From: Selenomonadales bacterium
GTDB lineage: Bacteria; Bacillota; Negativicutes; Sporomusales; UBA7701
Direction of reading: 5' to 3'
Assembly (NCBI GenBank): GCA_029975165.1
Contig: JARKPR010000012.1
Coordinates: 124,001 to 188,000, forward strand
DNA: 64,000 nt
Shown here: positions 17,893 through 27,525 of the stretch, piece after piece
How the letters are laid out: every line of letters starts with the position of its first letter
How positions within the stretch are numbered: the stretch's first letter is position 1
Translations under genes and position numbers: made by a program
The notes under the pieces: model-generated
Told to the model about the DNA's origin: nothing
Seen by the model: the letters and a program-made list of their open reading frames with translations, nothing else
The model's database searches: none

Positions 17893-20489
17893 GATCTTCC
17901 GGCCTCCTGTCTGGCCTGGGTCTGCAGCTTGTAGAGGATGTTGAGCGCCTCCAGCGGCGTCAGGGTCATAACGTCGATTGCCGCCAGCTCGTCGGCGAGG
18001 CTGGAGGCGAATAAAGTCGGCTGCGCCGCTGCGGCGGTCGAGGTAGCCGCCGCCTCGACCGCCGCAGCCCGCACATGGCGCCCGCCCTGCTCCAGCTCGG
18101 CGAGGATCTCCTGGGCGCGTTCGATGATCTTCTTCGGCAGGCCGGCCAGCTGGGCGACATGGATGCCGTAGCTCTTGTCAGCGCCGCCGGGGACGATGCG
18201 GCGGAGGAAGACGACGTCGTTGCCCCGCTCCTTGACGGCCACCGAATAATTCTTGATCTTCCTGGCGGTGTCTTCGAGGTCGGTCAGCTCGTGATAGTGG
18301 GTGGCGAACAGCGTCTTGGCCCTGACCTTGTCCTTGACGAATTCGATGACGGCGCGGGCGATGCTCATGCCGTCGAAGGTGCTCGTGCCGCGGCCGATCT
18401 CGTCGAGGACGATCAGGCTGTCGGCGGTGGCGTGGCGGAGGATATGGGCGACCTCGTTCATCTCGACCATGAAGGTGCTCTGGCCGGTGGCCAGGTCGTC
18501 GCTGGCCCCTACCCGCGTGAAGATGCGGTCCACCGGGCAGATCGATGCCTCGCGGGCCGGGAGGAAGCTGCCGACCTGGGCCAGCAGCACGAGCAGGGCC
18601 ACCTGGCGCATATACGTGGACTTGCCGGCCATGTTCGGGCCGGTGATGATCATTATCTCGCAGTCGCGGTGGTCGAGGCCGGTGTCGTTGGGCACGAACA
18701 GCTCGCGCTTGAGGAGCTTCTCTACCACCGGATGGCGGCCGTCGCGGATGGTTATCTCACGGGCGGTGTTCAGGGCCGGGCGGGTGTAGCCGCCGCGGGC
18801 CGCCGCCTCAGCCAGCGAGGCCAGCGCGTCCGTCTCGGCCACCAGGCGGGCGGTCTGCTGGATGTCCCGGATCCGTTCGCGGACATAGTCGCGGACCCGG
18901 GTGAAGAGGTGATACTCAATGGCGACGATTTTCTCCTGGGCGCCGAGGATTTTGAGCTCGAACTCCTTGAGCTCGGGGGTTATATAGCGCTCGGCGTTGG
19001 CGAGCGTCTGCTTGCGGGTGTAAGTGACCGGCACGTTGGCGGCATTGGCGTTCGTGATCTCGATGTAATAGCCGAACACCTTGTTATAACCCACCTTGAG
19101 GGATTTGATGCCGGTGGCCTCGCGCTCCCGCGTCTCCAGTTCCTGGACGAAGCGGCGGCTGTCCGTGGCCAGGGCGCGCAGCTCGTCGAGCTCCAGGTCG
19201 TAGCCGGCGCGGATCATGCCGCCTTCGCGCACCGCCAGCGGCGGATTGTCGTCGATGGCAGCCGTTATCAGCCCGTACACGTCGGCGTGGGTGGCGAGGC
19301 CGAGGCCGGCGGCGGCCAGGCGCTTGGCCTCGCAGGCCGCCAGGCTGGCCTTCAGGGCCGGCAGGATGGCCAGGGAGGCTTTCAGGGCCACCAGGTCGCG
19401 GGCGTTGGCCGTGCCCACCTCGATGCGGGTGAGGATGCGCTCGAAATCGTAGATCTCGGCTAAAGCCTGGTGGAGTTCCTGGCGGACGAGCGGCTTGGCG
19501 ACCAGCTCGCCCACGGCGTCCTGGCGGGCGGCAATGGCCGTGGGGTTCAAAAGCGGGTATTCCAGCCATTTTTTCAGCAGCCGGCCGCCCATGGCCGTTT
19601 CGGTATGGTCGAGCACCGCCAGCAGCGTGTCCCGGCGGCTGCCGTCGCGCATGTTGGCCGTCACTTCCAGGTTGCGGAGCGTGGCCGCGTCGAGGGCCAG
19701 GAATTCGCGGGCGTCGTACTTCGTCAGCCGGCTGAGGTGGGATAGGTCGCTCTTCACCGTCTCGCGCAGGTAATGGAGCAGCAGGGCCAGCGCCAGGACG
19801 GCGCCGGCGGCGGTCGGCAGCCCGTCGGCGCCGAAGTGGGCGGCCGGCAGGCCGGCGACGGCCGCGTAGTCGTCGACGACCAGGCTTGTATAGGTGCAGC
19901 GGGGCAGACGTGTGGTCGTGAACGCCTGGATGTCGGCTAACGAGCCGATTTTTCCGGCCAGGACGATTTCGGCCGGGGCCAGGCGGAAAAGCTGGTCGCA
20001 CAGGGTGCCGACGCGGTGGGGACCGGCGAATTCGGCCCACACGCATTCCGCCGTGGACACGTCGGCGGCGGCCAGGAACAGGCTGCCGTCCTCCTCGTGG
20101 AGGAGGACGAGGAAATTGTTGCCCTTGTCGAGCATGTTATCGGTCAGGACGGTGCCGGGCGTGATGACGCGGATGACCTCGCGCCGCACGATGCCCTTGA
20201 CGGCGCGGGGGTCTTCCACCTGTTCGCAGATCGCCACCCGGTAGCCCTTGTTGATCAGGCGGGCGATGTAGTTGTCGGCCGCGTGGTACGGCACGCCGCA
20301 CATCGGCACGCGCTCGCCAAGGCCGGCGTTGCGCCCGGTGAGGGTTATCTCCAGTTCGCGCGCCGCCAGTTCGGCGTCGTCGAAAAACATTTCGTAAAAA
20401 TCGCCGAGGCGGAAAAACAGGAGGCTGTCGGGATGGCGGCGTTTGACTTCGCGGTACTGCTCCATCATCGGCGTGTAGCTGACTGTCAT
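17889..20489 (-). CDS. mutS: DNA mismatch repair protein MutS
   Basis: 866 residues, full length. The mismatch-binding Phe-X-Glu lies in RLGDFYEMFFDDAE. The C-terminal ABC-type ATPase has Walker A GPNMAGKSTYM and the signature STFMVEMNE, Walker B LIVLDEIGRGTSTFDG and the HYHELTDLE histidine. AGGGGAG precedes the ATG by seven bases. Repeat R1 lies between it and miaB. Confidence 0.97.
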
Positions 20490-20511
20490 CACGTATCTCC
20501 CCTACCCTATT

Positions 20512-20698
20512 AGCGGCTGTTGATAAGCTTCGCCTAGCGTCGTTGCTCCTCAGAGCGCACTTGCTTGCGTACCGCTTAAGTACGCTTGCGATGCTGTTAC
20601 ACCTGTCCTCTGCAAACCTTGTATGCATGCTTGATCGCGGAGGAAACGGTGTCGCGCTCTTCCGGTGCGCCTAGCTATGCTCGCTTCTGAACAGCCTT
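20512..20698. repeat. Dispersed repeat, copy R1
   Basis: Between mutS and miaB. The ends are imperfect inverted repeats (GCGGCTGTTGATAAGC and GCTTCTGAACAGCC). An internal palindrome GCGTAC-N6-GTACGC type (GCGTACCGCTTAAGTACGC) is shared with copies R2-R4. No coding potential seen. Confidence 0.65.
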
Positions 20699-20709
20699 GA
20701 GGTTGTGAG

Positions 20710-22047
20710 TTAAATCAAGCGGCCCTTGAGCACCCAGGTCTGAGCGGCCGTCACCGCCACCGTCGCCAGGTCGCCGGGCGCCTCGCGGCCGGTCTTGTCC
20801 CAGATGACGATCTTGTTCGTCCTGGTCCGTCCCATCATTTTATTCGCGTCGTTTTTGCTTTCCCCTTCCACCAGCACCTCGACTTCCGCGCCGACCAGCT
20901 CGCGGTTTAAAGCCAGACTGACGTCGTTCTGCACGTCCATGAGGCGTTTGAGGCGCTCCTTTTTGACCGCCGGCGGAATCTGGTCGGCCATGACGGCCGC
21001 CGGCGTCCCCGACCGCTGGGAATAAAGAAAGGTGTAAGCGGCGTCGAAACGGACCTCGGCCATAAGGGCCAGCGTGTCGGCGAACATCGCCTCCGTCTCG
21101 CCCGGGAAGCCGACGATGATGTCGGTCGTGAGGCTGCACGCTGGGACGGCGGCGCGGATGGCCGCCACGAGGCGGCGGTAGTCGGCGGTGGTGTAGCCGC
21201 GGTTCATGGCCGCCAGAACGGCGTCGTTGCCGGCCTGGATGGGCAAGTGGAAATGCTCGCACACGTGGCGGCCGGCCTTGACGGCGGCAATCACCTTATC
21301 ATTCATATCGCGCGGATGCGAAGTCATATAACGGATGCGGGCGATGCCCGCCACCTTGTCGACGGCGGCCAGCAGATCGGCGAAGTCGGCGTGGCCGGGA
21401 ACGTCCTTGCCGTAAGAATTGACGTTCTGGCCGAGCAGCGTCACCTCCCGGAATCCCTGGGCGGCGAGTTCGGCCGCCTCCGCCACCACCTCGTCCACAG
21501 GCCGGCTGCGCTCGCGGCCGCGCACGTACGGGACGATACAGTAGGTGCAGAAATTGTTGCAGCCGTACATGATCGGCAGCCAGGCGGCGATGCCGGCCTT
21601 GCGGACGGTCGGCACGCCGGGGGCGAGGCGCTCGGCCTGCTCCCACACCGCCAGCACCCGGCCGCGGGCCCGGCCGATTTCGGCGATCGACTCGCCCAAT
21701 TGGTGGATGTTGTGGGTGCCGAGGACGAGGTCGATGTGAGGCGCCCGCTTGAACAGCTTGTCCTTGTCCTTCTGGGCCATGCAGCCGGCCACGCCGATGA
21801 TGAGGTTGGGATTGGCGGCCTTCAGGCGCTTGAGCTCGCCGATCTTGCCGTGAACCTTCTTTTCGGCGCTCTCGCGCACGCAGCAGGTATTCAGCAAAAT
21901 AACGTCCGCATCCTCCGGCCGGGCGGCCGCCGCGTAGCCGAGGTCCCGTAACTGGCCGGCCAGCCTCTCGCTGTCGTTCTCGTTCATCTGGCAGCCGTAG
22001 GTCAAGATGAGGTACGTTTTTCCCGTTCTTTCTTCCGTCAAAGCCAT
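20710..22047 (-). CDS. miaB: tRNA-2-methylthio-N6-dimethylallyladenosine synthase MiaB
   Basis: 445 residues. The auxiliary 4Fe-4S cysteines are in TYGCQMNENDSE, NTCCVRESAE and GVAGCMAQ; the radical-SAM cluster motif CxxxCxxC is in YGCNNFCTYCIVPYVRGRE. The C-terminus is a TRAM domain. It adds the ms2 group to i6A37 made by MiaA. ATG with AGGAG five bases upstream; two in-frame GTGs just before are less likely. Confidence 0.96.
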   Translation of the reverse strand: MALTEERTGKTYLILTYGCQMNENDSERLAGQLRDLGYAAAARPEDADVILLNTCCVRESAEKKVHGKIGELKRLKAANPNLIIGVAGCMAQKDKDKLFKRAPHIDLVLGTHNIHQLGESIAEIGRARGRVLAVWEQAERLAPGVPTVRKAGIAAWLPIMYGCNNFCTYCIVPYVRGRERSRPVDEVVAEAAELAAQGFREVTLLGQNVNSYGKDVPGHADFADLLAAVDKVAGIARIRYMTSHPRDMNDKVIAAVKAGRHVCEHFHLPIQAGNDAVLAAMNRGYTTADYRRLVAAIRAAVPACSLTTDIIVGFPGETEAMFADTLALMAEVRFDAAYTFLYSQRSGTPAAVMADQIPPAVKKERLKRLMDVQNDVSLALNRELVGAEVEVLVEGESKNDANKMMGRTRTNKIVIWDKTGREAPGDLATVAVTAAQTWVLKGRLI

Positions 22048-22135
22048 CACCACTCCTGTGGCTATTATATCCTAACTTGGCAGGCGATAACAAGGAAGTC
22101 CCCGGCGCTACGGCCGGGGACTATATGGCTCTTCG

Positions 22136-22504
22136 TCAATATAACGACAGACGGTCGATGGCCCGGTCAAGCACGAGCGATATATCGGTGCGGGACGAAT
22201 GCCTGGCCCGCAGCTTGGTAAGATGGCGGACGACCGACTCCTTGGCCCGGTCGCGGGTCGGCATGTTGACGACCTCGTCCGGCGCCTTTTCGCCCAGCTT
22301 GGCGAGCAGGTCGATCTTCGCCCGGCTGGAAAGCTGGCTGGGCGGCAGATTATAGAGGTACTTCTCGAGATTCTTCTGGGCGGTGGGCAGGCTGCGGCCG
22401 AGATATACGGCTGTCGTGCGCGGCGCCTTCTTCTCCTTGTCCCAGTAGGAGGACACCAGATAAGCGTAATAGCGGTTGCTCAGTTTCCGCCAGGTGATGT
22501 ACAT
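22136..22504 (-). CDS. Conserved hypothetical protein
   Basis: 122 residues, basic and aromatic-rich N-terminus (MYITWRKLSNRYYAYLVSSY, then WDKEKKAPRTTAVYLG). The opening resembles the small beta unit seen at the start of some transposase-like or DNA-binding proteins that recognise their own repeats. The rest is helical. GGGGTGA nine bases upstream supports the ATG. Function unknown. Confidence 0.65.
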   Translation of the reverse strand: MYITWRKLSNRYYAYLVSSYWDKEKKAPRTTAVYLGRSLPTAQKNLEKYLYNLPPSQLSSRAKIDLLAKLGEKAPDEVVNMPTRDRAKESVVRHLTKLRARHSSRTDISLVLDRAIDRLSLY

Positions 22505-22608
22505 CGTTGCGCTCACCCCGTGTTAATAGGCATAATATACCAAACGATTATAACTATGGTAACACAAATTATGTGCGACTGCAACCCATTTTTTCCGGAA
22601 AATAGCTA

Positions 22609-22640
22609 CAAAATAAGAAATCCACCCTGAGCGGGTGGAC
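22609..22640 (-). terminator. Terminator of the TauE/SafE pair
   Basis: Minus-strand TCCACCC-GCTC-AGGGTGGA hairpin followed by TTTCTTATTTT. Confidence 0.75.
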
Positions 22641-22644
22641 CTCC

Positions 22645-23013
22645 TCATTTTTTCGCCTTGGCGGTTACCATGCGGATACCGGTATAGATGATGAAAATGC
22701 CGAACAGTTTCTTCAGGTCGCTGGCCGGGATGTACTGGACGAAGTTGGCGCTGATGAGGGCGCCGACGATCGCGCCGAGGGCCAGCAGGCCTGCCATGCG
22801 GTAATCGACCATCTTATTCTTGTGGAAGTGCCACAGGGCCACGGCAGCGGTGGGGATGATGACCAGCAGCGAGATGCCCTGGGCCATGTGCTGGCCGATG
22901 CCGAGGATGAATACCATCAGCGGCACCATCACCACGCCGCCGCCGATGCCGAGCAGTCCGCTGAGGATGCCGCCCACGAGGCCGACGGCGATGGCCACGA
23001 TTATGGCTGTCAT
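22645..23013 (-). CDS. Half-size TauE/SafE-family permease, second of a pair
   Basis: 122 residues with about four membrane helices. It opens with the family motif GGILSGLLGIGGGVVMVPLM and ends with LKKLFGIFIIYTGIRMV. Normal TauE/SafE anion permeases have two such halves fused (~250 residues). Here it is a separate gene overlapping its partner by four bases. The two products could form a heterodimer equal to one full transporter. Substrate (sulfite, sulfonate or other organic anion) unknown. Confidence 0.85.
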   Translation of the reverse strand: MTAIIVAIAVGLVGGILSGLLGIGGGVVMVPLMVFILGIGQHMAQGISLLVIIPTAAVALWHFHKNKMVDYRMAGLLALGAIVGALISANFVQYIPASDLKKLFGIFIIYTGIRMVTAKAKK

Positions 23014-23366
23014 CCGATCACCATCCTTACGCCGACCAGGATCAGCATCACGCCGAACAGCCTTTTCAGCTGGGCGGCCGGCAGCCGCATGGCCAGGCGG
23101 GCGCCGATGGCGGCGCCGAGCATGCTGCCGATGACGAGGTTGAGCGTTACGCCCAGGTCGATATTGCCATGCAGGCCGTAGACGAAGGCGCCGACCATGC
23201 CCGTGGGGATGACGACCGCCAGCGAGGTCGCCTGGGCGGCGTGCTGGGTCACGGCGAAATACGTGACCATGACCGGCACCATGAACACGCCGCCGCCGAT
23301 GCCGAGCAGGCCGCTGAGGATGCCGACGCTCAGCCCGACGCCGACCAGTTTTACCGTTTGATTCAT
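23010..23366 (-). CDS. Half-size TauE/SafE-family permease, first of a pair
   Basis: 118 residues, paralogous to its neighbour: VGILSGLLGIGGGVFMVPVM at the start and LKRLFGVMLILVGVRMV at the end. Start ATG with GGGAG upstream. Coupled to the next gene by an ATGA overlap. The pair probably forms a membrane-embedded anion carrier. Confidence 0.85.
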   Translation of the reverse strand: MNQTVKLVGVGLSVGILSGLLGIGGGVFMVPVMVTYFAVTQHAAQATSLAVVIPTGMVGAFVYGLHGNIDLGVTLNLVIGSMLGAAIGARLAMRLPAAQLKRLFGVMLILVGVRMVIG

Positions 23367-23427
23367 GAGATTACTCCCTTATAATGGATTAAAAAACAAA
23401 TAATGAAAAGAGAATAAAGTCGTTCAG

Positions 23428-23454
23428 AAGCCCCCAATCCGAGCTGGGGGCTTT
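23428..23454 (-). terminator. Probable terminator after the DUF3870 gene
   Basis: AAGCCCCCA-ATCCGAGC-TGGGGGCTT hairpin; the minus-strand T-run is poor, so confidence is limited. Confidence 0.45.
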
Positions 23455-23498
23455 CCCGCACCAAGGTTCGTTTATCAACTATCAACGACCGCAGTTGC

Positions 23499-23846
23499 CT
23501 AGTCGAGCATGGCGGGCAGCGCTCCCTCCTTGAAGCTGCGGTATTTGTCGCAGGCGATGCGCAGGGCGGTGATGATCGCCTTCTTGGCGCTGCCCTGGTA
23601 AACGTGGTCGATGATCCGGACCAGCGGTTCGGGACCGTTCTTCAGCGACTGGCCGACAAGCGTATCGGAAACATGGTTGCGGGCAACCTGCGTAGCCAGC
23701 GTGCAATCGGCCTCGATGATTTCTTCCGTCTTGATGTCTATCAGGATGACGAGGCCGATGACTCTGTACAGTTCGGTAGCGGTAATGCCGGTCGGCAGTT
23801 TGGCGTAGCCCGAGAATAATACCCGTCGCTCCGTCGGTTTCGGCAA
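23499..23846 (-). CDS. DUF3870 domain protein
   Basis: 115 residues matching the DUF3870 layout: FSGYAKLPTGITATELYRVIGLVILID, then EADCTLAT near the middle and YRSFKEGALPAML at the end. The family is common in anaerobic Bacillota, function unknown. TTG start with GGGGGAGA upstream, 13 bases after the ATPase-Asp23 gene, so probably one transcript. Confidence 0.8.
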   Translation of the reverse strand: MPKPTERRVLFSGYAKLPTGITATELYRVIGLVILIDIKTEEIIEADCTLATQVARNHVSDTLVGQSLKNGPEPLVRIIDHVYQGSAKKAIITALRIACDKYRSFKEGALPAMLD

Positions 23847-23859
23847 GGAACTCTCCCCC

Positions 23860-24687
23860 TTAATCGATACTCAAGCGCCGGACCTCGATGTTTACGTCCT
23901 TGACCATCATGCCGGTCATATACTCTACCATGTTCTTGATGCGCTGCTGGGCGTTGACGAGGATTTCGCGCAATGGCTGTCCGTATATTATAGTTACGTC
24001 CAAAGAAATGGAAATTCCTTTTTCCCGGTCATGAGAATTTTTAATATTGACTTGGCCGGTGCGTGTTATGGCATGGTCGCTTGTCGCCACATTGTCGACG
24101 ATGGCGGCAATGGCGGCGTCGGCGATGAACAATTTGCCGTAATAGCTGAACGTCGGCCGGACGATGGATTTTTCGCCCAGCTTGCGGCGTTTGGCGGATT
24201 GCGGTTTCTTGAAAAAAATCTCCAGGGGGTCGATAAGATAGCCGGAGAAGTAAGGCTTCAGCTCGATAGTCGGCACGGGGATGATGTGGCGGCCTTCCTT
24301 CGCCCTGCTCTCGCGCGCCCTGGCGATCTCCTGCTTGCTGGCGATGTCCTCGATGTTGATTATCTTGCTGACCGGCGGCAGGTCGAGGGTGTCGACGATT
24401 TTGTTGACCATGTTGCGCGAAGTGCCGAGGATGAGCAGCCGCTGCGGCTTGATGGCCTCGATGCCCTGGCGGACTTCGGCGGCGTGATCTGGCTCCATGA
24501 AAATGGCCCGCTTGACGGCGCGGATCTTGCTCGGTTCCTTCTTGGCCGAGCGCCCGGCGATTATTTTGCTGTCCCTGATCAGCAGGCCGTCGTCAATAAT
24601 GCCGTCGACATTCTGGTCGTGGGCGACAATCAGCGCGCGGTGGCTTTTCCCGGTCCCGCTCGGACCTACTAACGCGATGACCTCCAT
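23860..24687 (-). CDS. P-loop ATPase fused to an Asp23/Gls24-like domain
   Basis: 275 residues. It opens with a Walker A P-loop (VGPSGTGKSHRA) in an HPr-kinase-like or nucleotide kinase-type fold (LILGTSRNMVNKIVD). Residues ~195-275 are an Asp23/Gls24 domain, with ISISLDVTIIYGQPL and QQRIKNMVEYMTGMMVKDVNIEV. Asp23 proteins anchor at the membrane or respond to envelope stress. The fusion suggests nucleotide-dependent control of that module. Exact role unknown. Confidence 0.7.
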   Translation of the reverse strand: MEVIALVGPSGTGKSHRALIVAHDQNVDGIIDDGLLIRDSKIIAGRSAKKEPSKIRAVKRAIFMEPDHAAEVRQGIEAIKPQRLLILGTSRNMVNKIVDTLDLPPVSKIINIEDIASKQEIARARESRAKEGRHIIPVPTIELKPYFSGYLIDPLEIFFKKPQSAKRRKLGEKSIVRPTFSYYGKLFIADAAIAAIVDNVATSDHAITRTGQVNIKNSHDREKGISISLDVTIIYGQPLREILVNAQQRIKNMVEYMTGMMVKDVNIEVRRLSID

Positions 24688-24734
24688 CGGCCGGCCTCCT
24701 TACTTAGCTGACACAATTAATTTGCCTGCTCATA

Positions 24735-24765
24735 AATAAAAATAAACACCTTTGCAGGTGTTGTC
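24735..24765 (-). terminator. Terminator of the coiled-coil gene
   Basis: Minus-strand ACACCT-GCAA-AGGTGT hairpin followed by TTATTTTTATTT, overlapping the stop codon at 24764. Confidence 0.8.
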
Positions 24766-25057
24766 AAGTAAAAGTATTCCCGGTGCGGTTTTTGGCGGCC
24801 GATGTTACGCGGAGCTGTTCCTCGAGCTCGGTGATGCGGATGTTGCGGCACATGATGGCTTTGGCGTAGCGGCAGTTGTTCTGCTGCAGCTTTTCCACCC
24901 GCGTGGTGAGTTTGGTCAGTTGTTCGCGTTTTTCGGTTTCCAGGGAATCGATGAGATTCATCAGCACACGGCGGCTGATGCGCAGCGCCTCGACCTTCTC
25001 CTCAAGCTCCCGGACGCGGGCCCGCAGTTCTTCCATGATGCCGTTTTCCTCACCCAT
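24764..25057 (-). CDS. Small coiled-coil protein
   Basis: 97 residues. Residues ~8-70 form a near-continuous heptad helix (MEELRARVRELEEKVEAL, then LIDSLETEKREQLTKL); the tail is polar. AGGGGGC precedes the ATG. It could be a spore or division scaffold, but no family is recognised. Confidence 0.65.
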   Translation of the reverse strand: MGEENGIMEELRARVRELEEKVEALRISRRVLMNLIDSLETEKREQLTKLTTRVEKLQQNNCRYAKAIMCRNIRITELEEQLRVTSAAKNRTGNTFT

Positions 25058-25113
25058 AAAGTCGCCCCCTGCGATGCGTACTATACGGAGATTATATGCG
25101 GCCACGGCCTGTA

Positions 25114-25932
25114 TCATGCCTGGACGGGCCTGGCGAGGCGCAGCGCCAGGTAGGCGGGCACGGTGAACTCGCCCAGCGTTTCCGGGAAACGGCCGGGGAT
25201 GCCGTGGAAGTCGGAGCCGCCGGTCACGGCCAGACCGTACTCGGCGGCCATGGCCAGGTACTTGGCGGTCGCCGCCCGGTCGTGGCCGGGGTGATAAACC
25301 TCGATGCCGTCCATGCCGAGGGTCAGCATCGCCCGAACGACCGCGTCGTCGCCCACCAGGCCAGGGTGGGCTAACACGGCCAGGCCGCCCGCGCCCTTGA
25401 TGAGGGCGACGACATCGCCCGGCTTGAGCTTATAATGGGGCACATAGCCGGGTTTGTCGCGGCCGATCACGACCGCGAACGCGGCGGCGACATCGGGGAA
25501 ATGGCCCTTTTCCACGAGCGCGGCCGCCACATGGGGCCGGCCGACGGCCGAAGCGTCGCCGGCCAGGGCAAGAACACGCTCGTAACTGACAGGGTAGCCG
25601 AGCTTGGCCAGCTTGGCGACCATACGCTCGGCCCGGTCGAGGCGGTCGCGGGCGAGCACGCTTATCTGGCGGCTCAGCTCATGGTCGGCCGGGTCGAAAT
25701 GGTAGCCGAGGATATGGACCTCGCAGCCCGGCAGGTCGGTGGAAAACTCGATGCCGGGGATGAGCGCCGGACCTGCGCCCGTCCTGCCGGTAAGCGCCAG
25801 CAGGCCGTCGAGCGTGTCGTGGTCGGTCACGGCGATATGGCTCAGGCCCGCCCGGCCGGCCATGGCCCAGACCTCCGCCGGCGTGTACCGTCCGTCGGAA
25901 GCGGTAGTGTGGACATGGAGATCGGCTACCAT
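25114..25932 (-). CDS. PHP-domain phosphoesterase (RNase AM/TrpH type)
   Basis: 272 residues. PHP metal-site motifs are intact: DLHVHTTASDG at the N-terminus, ITVTDHD-like AVTDHDTLDG, GIEFST, and a C-terminal GGSDFHG. Relatives (E. coli YciV) are 5'-3' nucleases or phosphoesterases acting on 3',5'-bisphosphate nucleotides. The ATG overlaps the pepA stop (AAATGGTAG), so translation is coupled. Confidence 0.85.
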   Translation of the reverse strand: MVADLHVHTTASDGRYTPAEVWAMAGRAGLSHIAVTDHDTLDGLLALTGRTGAGPALIPGIEFSTDLPGCEVHILGYHFDPADHELSRQISVLARDRLDRAERMVAKLAKLGYPVSYERVLALAGDASAVGRPHVAAALVEKGHFPDVAAAFAVVIGRDKPGYVPHYKLKPGDVVALIKGAGGLAVLAHPGLVGDDAVVRAMLTLGMDGIEVYHPGHDRAATAKYLAMAAEYGLAVTGGSDFHGIPGRFPETLGEFTVPAYLALRLARPVQA

Positions 25933-27428
25933 TTACCCAGGTCTTCCGCCAAGCGGACGAGCGTCCTCACCCCTGCCCCGGTGGCTCCCTTGACGTTGTA
26001 GCCGCTGTCCTTGTCGCTGCTCACCGTGCCGGCGATGTCGACATGCACCCACGGCTTGGCGCCGGCGAAAGCGGCGAGGAACAGCCCGGCCGTGATGGCG
26101 CCGGCCGGCCGGCCGCCGGAATTCTTGAGGTCGGCGATATCGCTCTTGATCTGCTCCTTGTATTCCTCGAACAGCGGCAGCTCCCACATCCTCTCCCCCG
26201 CCGCCCCGGCGGCGGCCAGCACCCGGCCGCACAGGTCGCGGTCGTTGGCCATCACGCCCGACGCGACGGTGCCGAGGGCCACGACGCAAGCGCCGGTCAG
26301 AGTGGCAAGATCGACGACGTGGCTGGCACCGAGCCGGTGGGCGTACGTGATTGCGTCGGCCAGGATGAGGCGGCCCTCGGCATCGGTGCTGATGATCTCG
26401 ATCGTTTTGCCGCCGAGAGAGTCGATGACGTCACCCGGCCGGAAAGCATAGCCGGACGGCAGGTTCTCGGTGCAGGGAGCGACGGCGGCGACATTCACCG
26501 GCAGCCGGAGGGCGGCGATGGCCTGCATCGCCCCGAGGACGGCGGCGGCGCCGGCCATATCGTCCTTCATCTCCTGCATGCCCTCGCTGGGCTTGAGCGA
26601 AATGCCGCCGCTGTCGAACGTGACGCCCTTGCCGACAAGGGCGAGCAGGTTCTGGCTGCCGGGATTGCCATTGTATTTCAGCACGATAAGGCGGGGCGGC
26701 TCATGGCTGCCTTGGGCGACGGCGAGGAAGGCGCTCATCCCCTGGGCGGCGATTTCCTCCTTGTCCAGCACCTGCAATTCCAGGCCGTGGTGGGCGGCGA
26801 TCTCCGCCGCCTGCGCCGCCATCTTCGCCGGCGTCATACGGTTGGCGGGATGGTTGACCAGGCTGCGGGTCATATTCACCGCCGTCGCGACCGCCTGGCC
26901 GCGCTCGCTGCCGGCTGTCAGCTGCGGCACCTTCTGGGCGTCGTGCTCGATAATATATAATTTCTCGGGGATGACAACCTCGTCAGGACCGGTTTTATAG
27001 CAGCAGAAACGGTAATTGCCGAGCAGCGTGCCCTCCACGAGCGCCTGGGCGGCCGCCTGCGGGTCGAAACCGGCCTGGCCGGCCCCGTGGACCACTGTGG
27101 CGACCGTGCGGACGTCGAGCTTCTGAGCGGCTCTGATTGCCGTGCCGGCGACGCCGCGCAAGCGGTCGAGCGTGAACTCCTCCTTCTTGCCCAGGCCGAG
27201 GAGGATGACCTGCCTGGTGCCGAGGCCGTTGCAAATGTGCAACACCGACGTGGCGCCGTACTTGCCGGCCCCCTGCTTGCCGCGGATGAGGCCGGCGATC
27301 TGGCCGTCGAGAGCGGCGTCCACCGCCCCGGTGGCGCCGGTCGGCATACTCACGCCTTCGAACAGATTGACGATCAGGGCGTCGCAGATAACCTCCGTGA
27401 TCGACCCGGTGACGATTTCGACCTGCAT
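25926..27428 (-). CDS. pepA: Leucyl aminopeptidase (M17)
   Basis: 500 residues. N-terminal macro-like domain, then the catalytic domain with VGKGVTFDSGGISLKPS and STDAEGRLILADA, the two-metal site of M17 peptidases. It removes N-terminal residues from peptides in the cytoplasm. AAGGAGTGA seven bases before the ATG sets the start; the earlier in-frame ATG has no such site. Confidence 0.94.
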   Translation of the reverse strand: MQVEIVTGSITEVICDALIVNLFEGVSMPTGATGAVDAALDGQIAGLIRGKQGAGKYGATSVLHICNGLGTRQVILLGLGKKEEFTLDRLRGVAGTAIRAAQKLDVRTVATVVHGAGQAGFDPQAAAQALVEGTLLGNYRFCCYKTGPDEVVIPEKLYIIEHDAQKVPQLTAGSERGQAVATAVNMTRSLVNHPANRMTPAKMAAQAAEIAAHHGLELQVLDKEEIAAQGMSAFLAVAQGSHEPPRLIVLKYNGNPGSQNLLALVGKGVTFDSGGISLKPSEGMQEMKDDMAGAAAVLGAMQAIAALRLPVNVAAVAPCTENLPSGYAFRPGDVIDSLGGKTIEIISTDAEGRLILADAITYAHRLGASHVVDLATLTGACVVALGTVASGVMANDRDLCGRVLAAAGAAGERMWELPLFEEYKEQIKSDIADLKNSGGRPAGAITAGLFLAAFAGAKPWVHVDIAGTVSSDKDSGYNVKGATGAGVRTLVRLAEDLGKW

Positions 27429-27484
27429 TGTCTCACTCCTTGTCTCGATATACACTATAGTATGCCAACGATTGCCGGCAGGCA

Positions 27485-27512
27485 ACAAAAAACCTGTTCC
27501 CGCAGGAACAGG
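27485..27512 (-). terminator. Terminator of spoVS
   Basis: Minus-strand GCCTGTTCC-TGC-GGAACAGG hairpin followed by TTTTTTG. Confidence 0.85.
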
Positions 27513-27525
27513 CTGAGATTACTGG

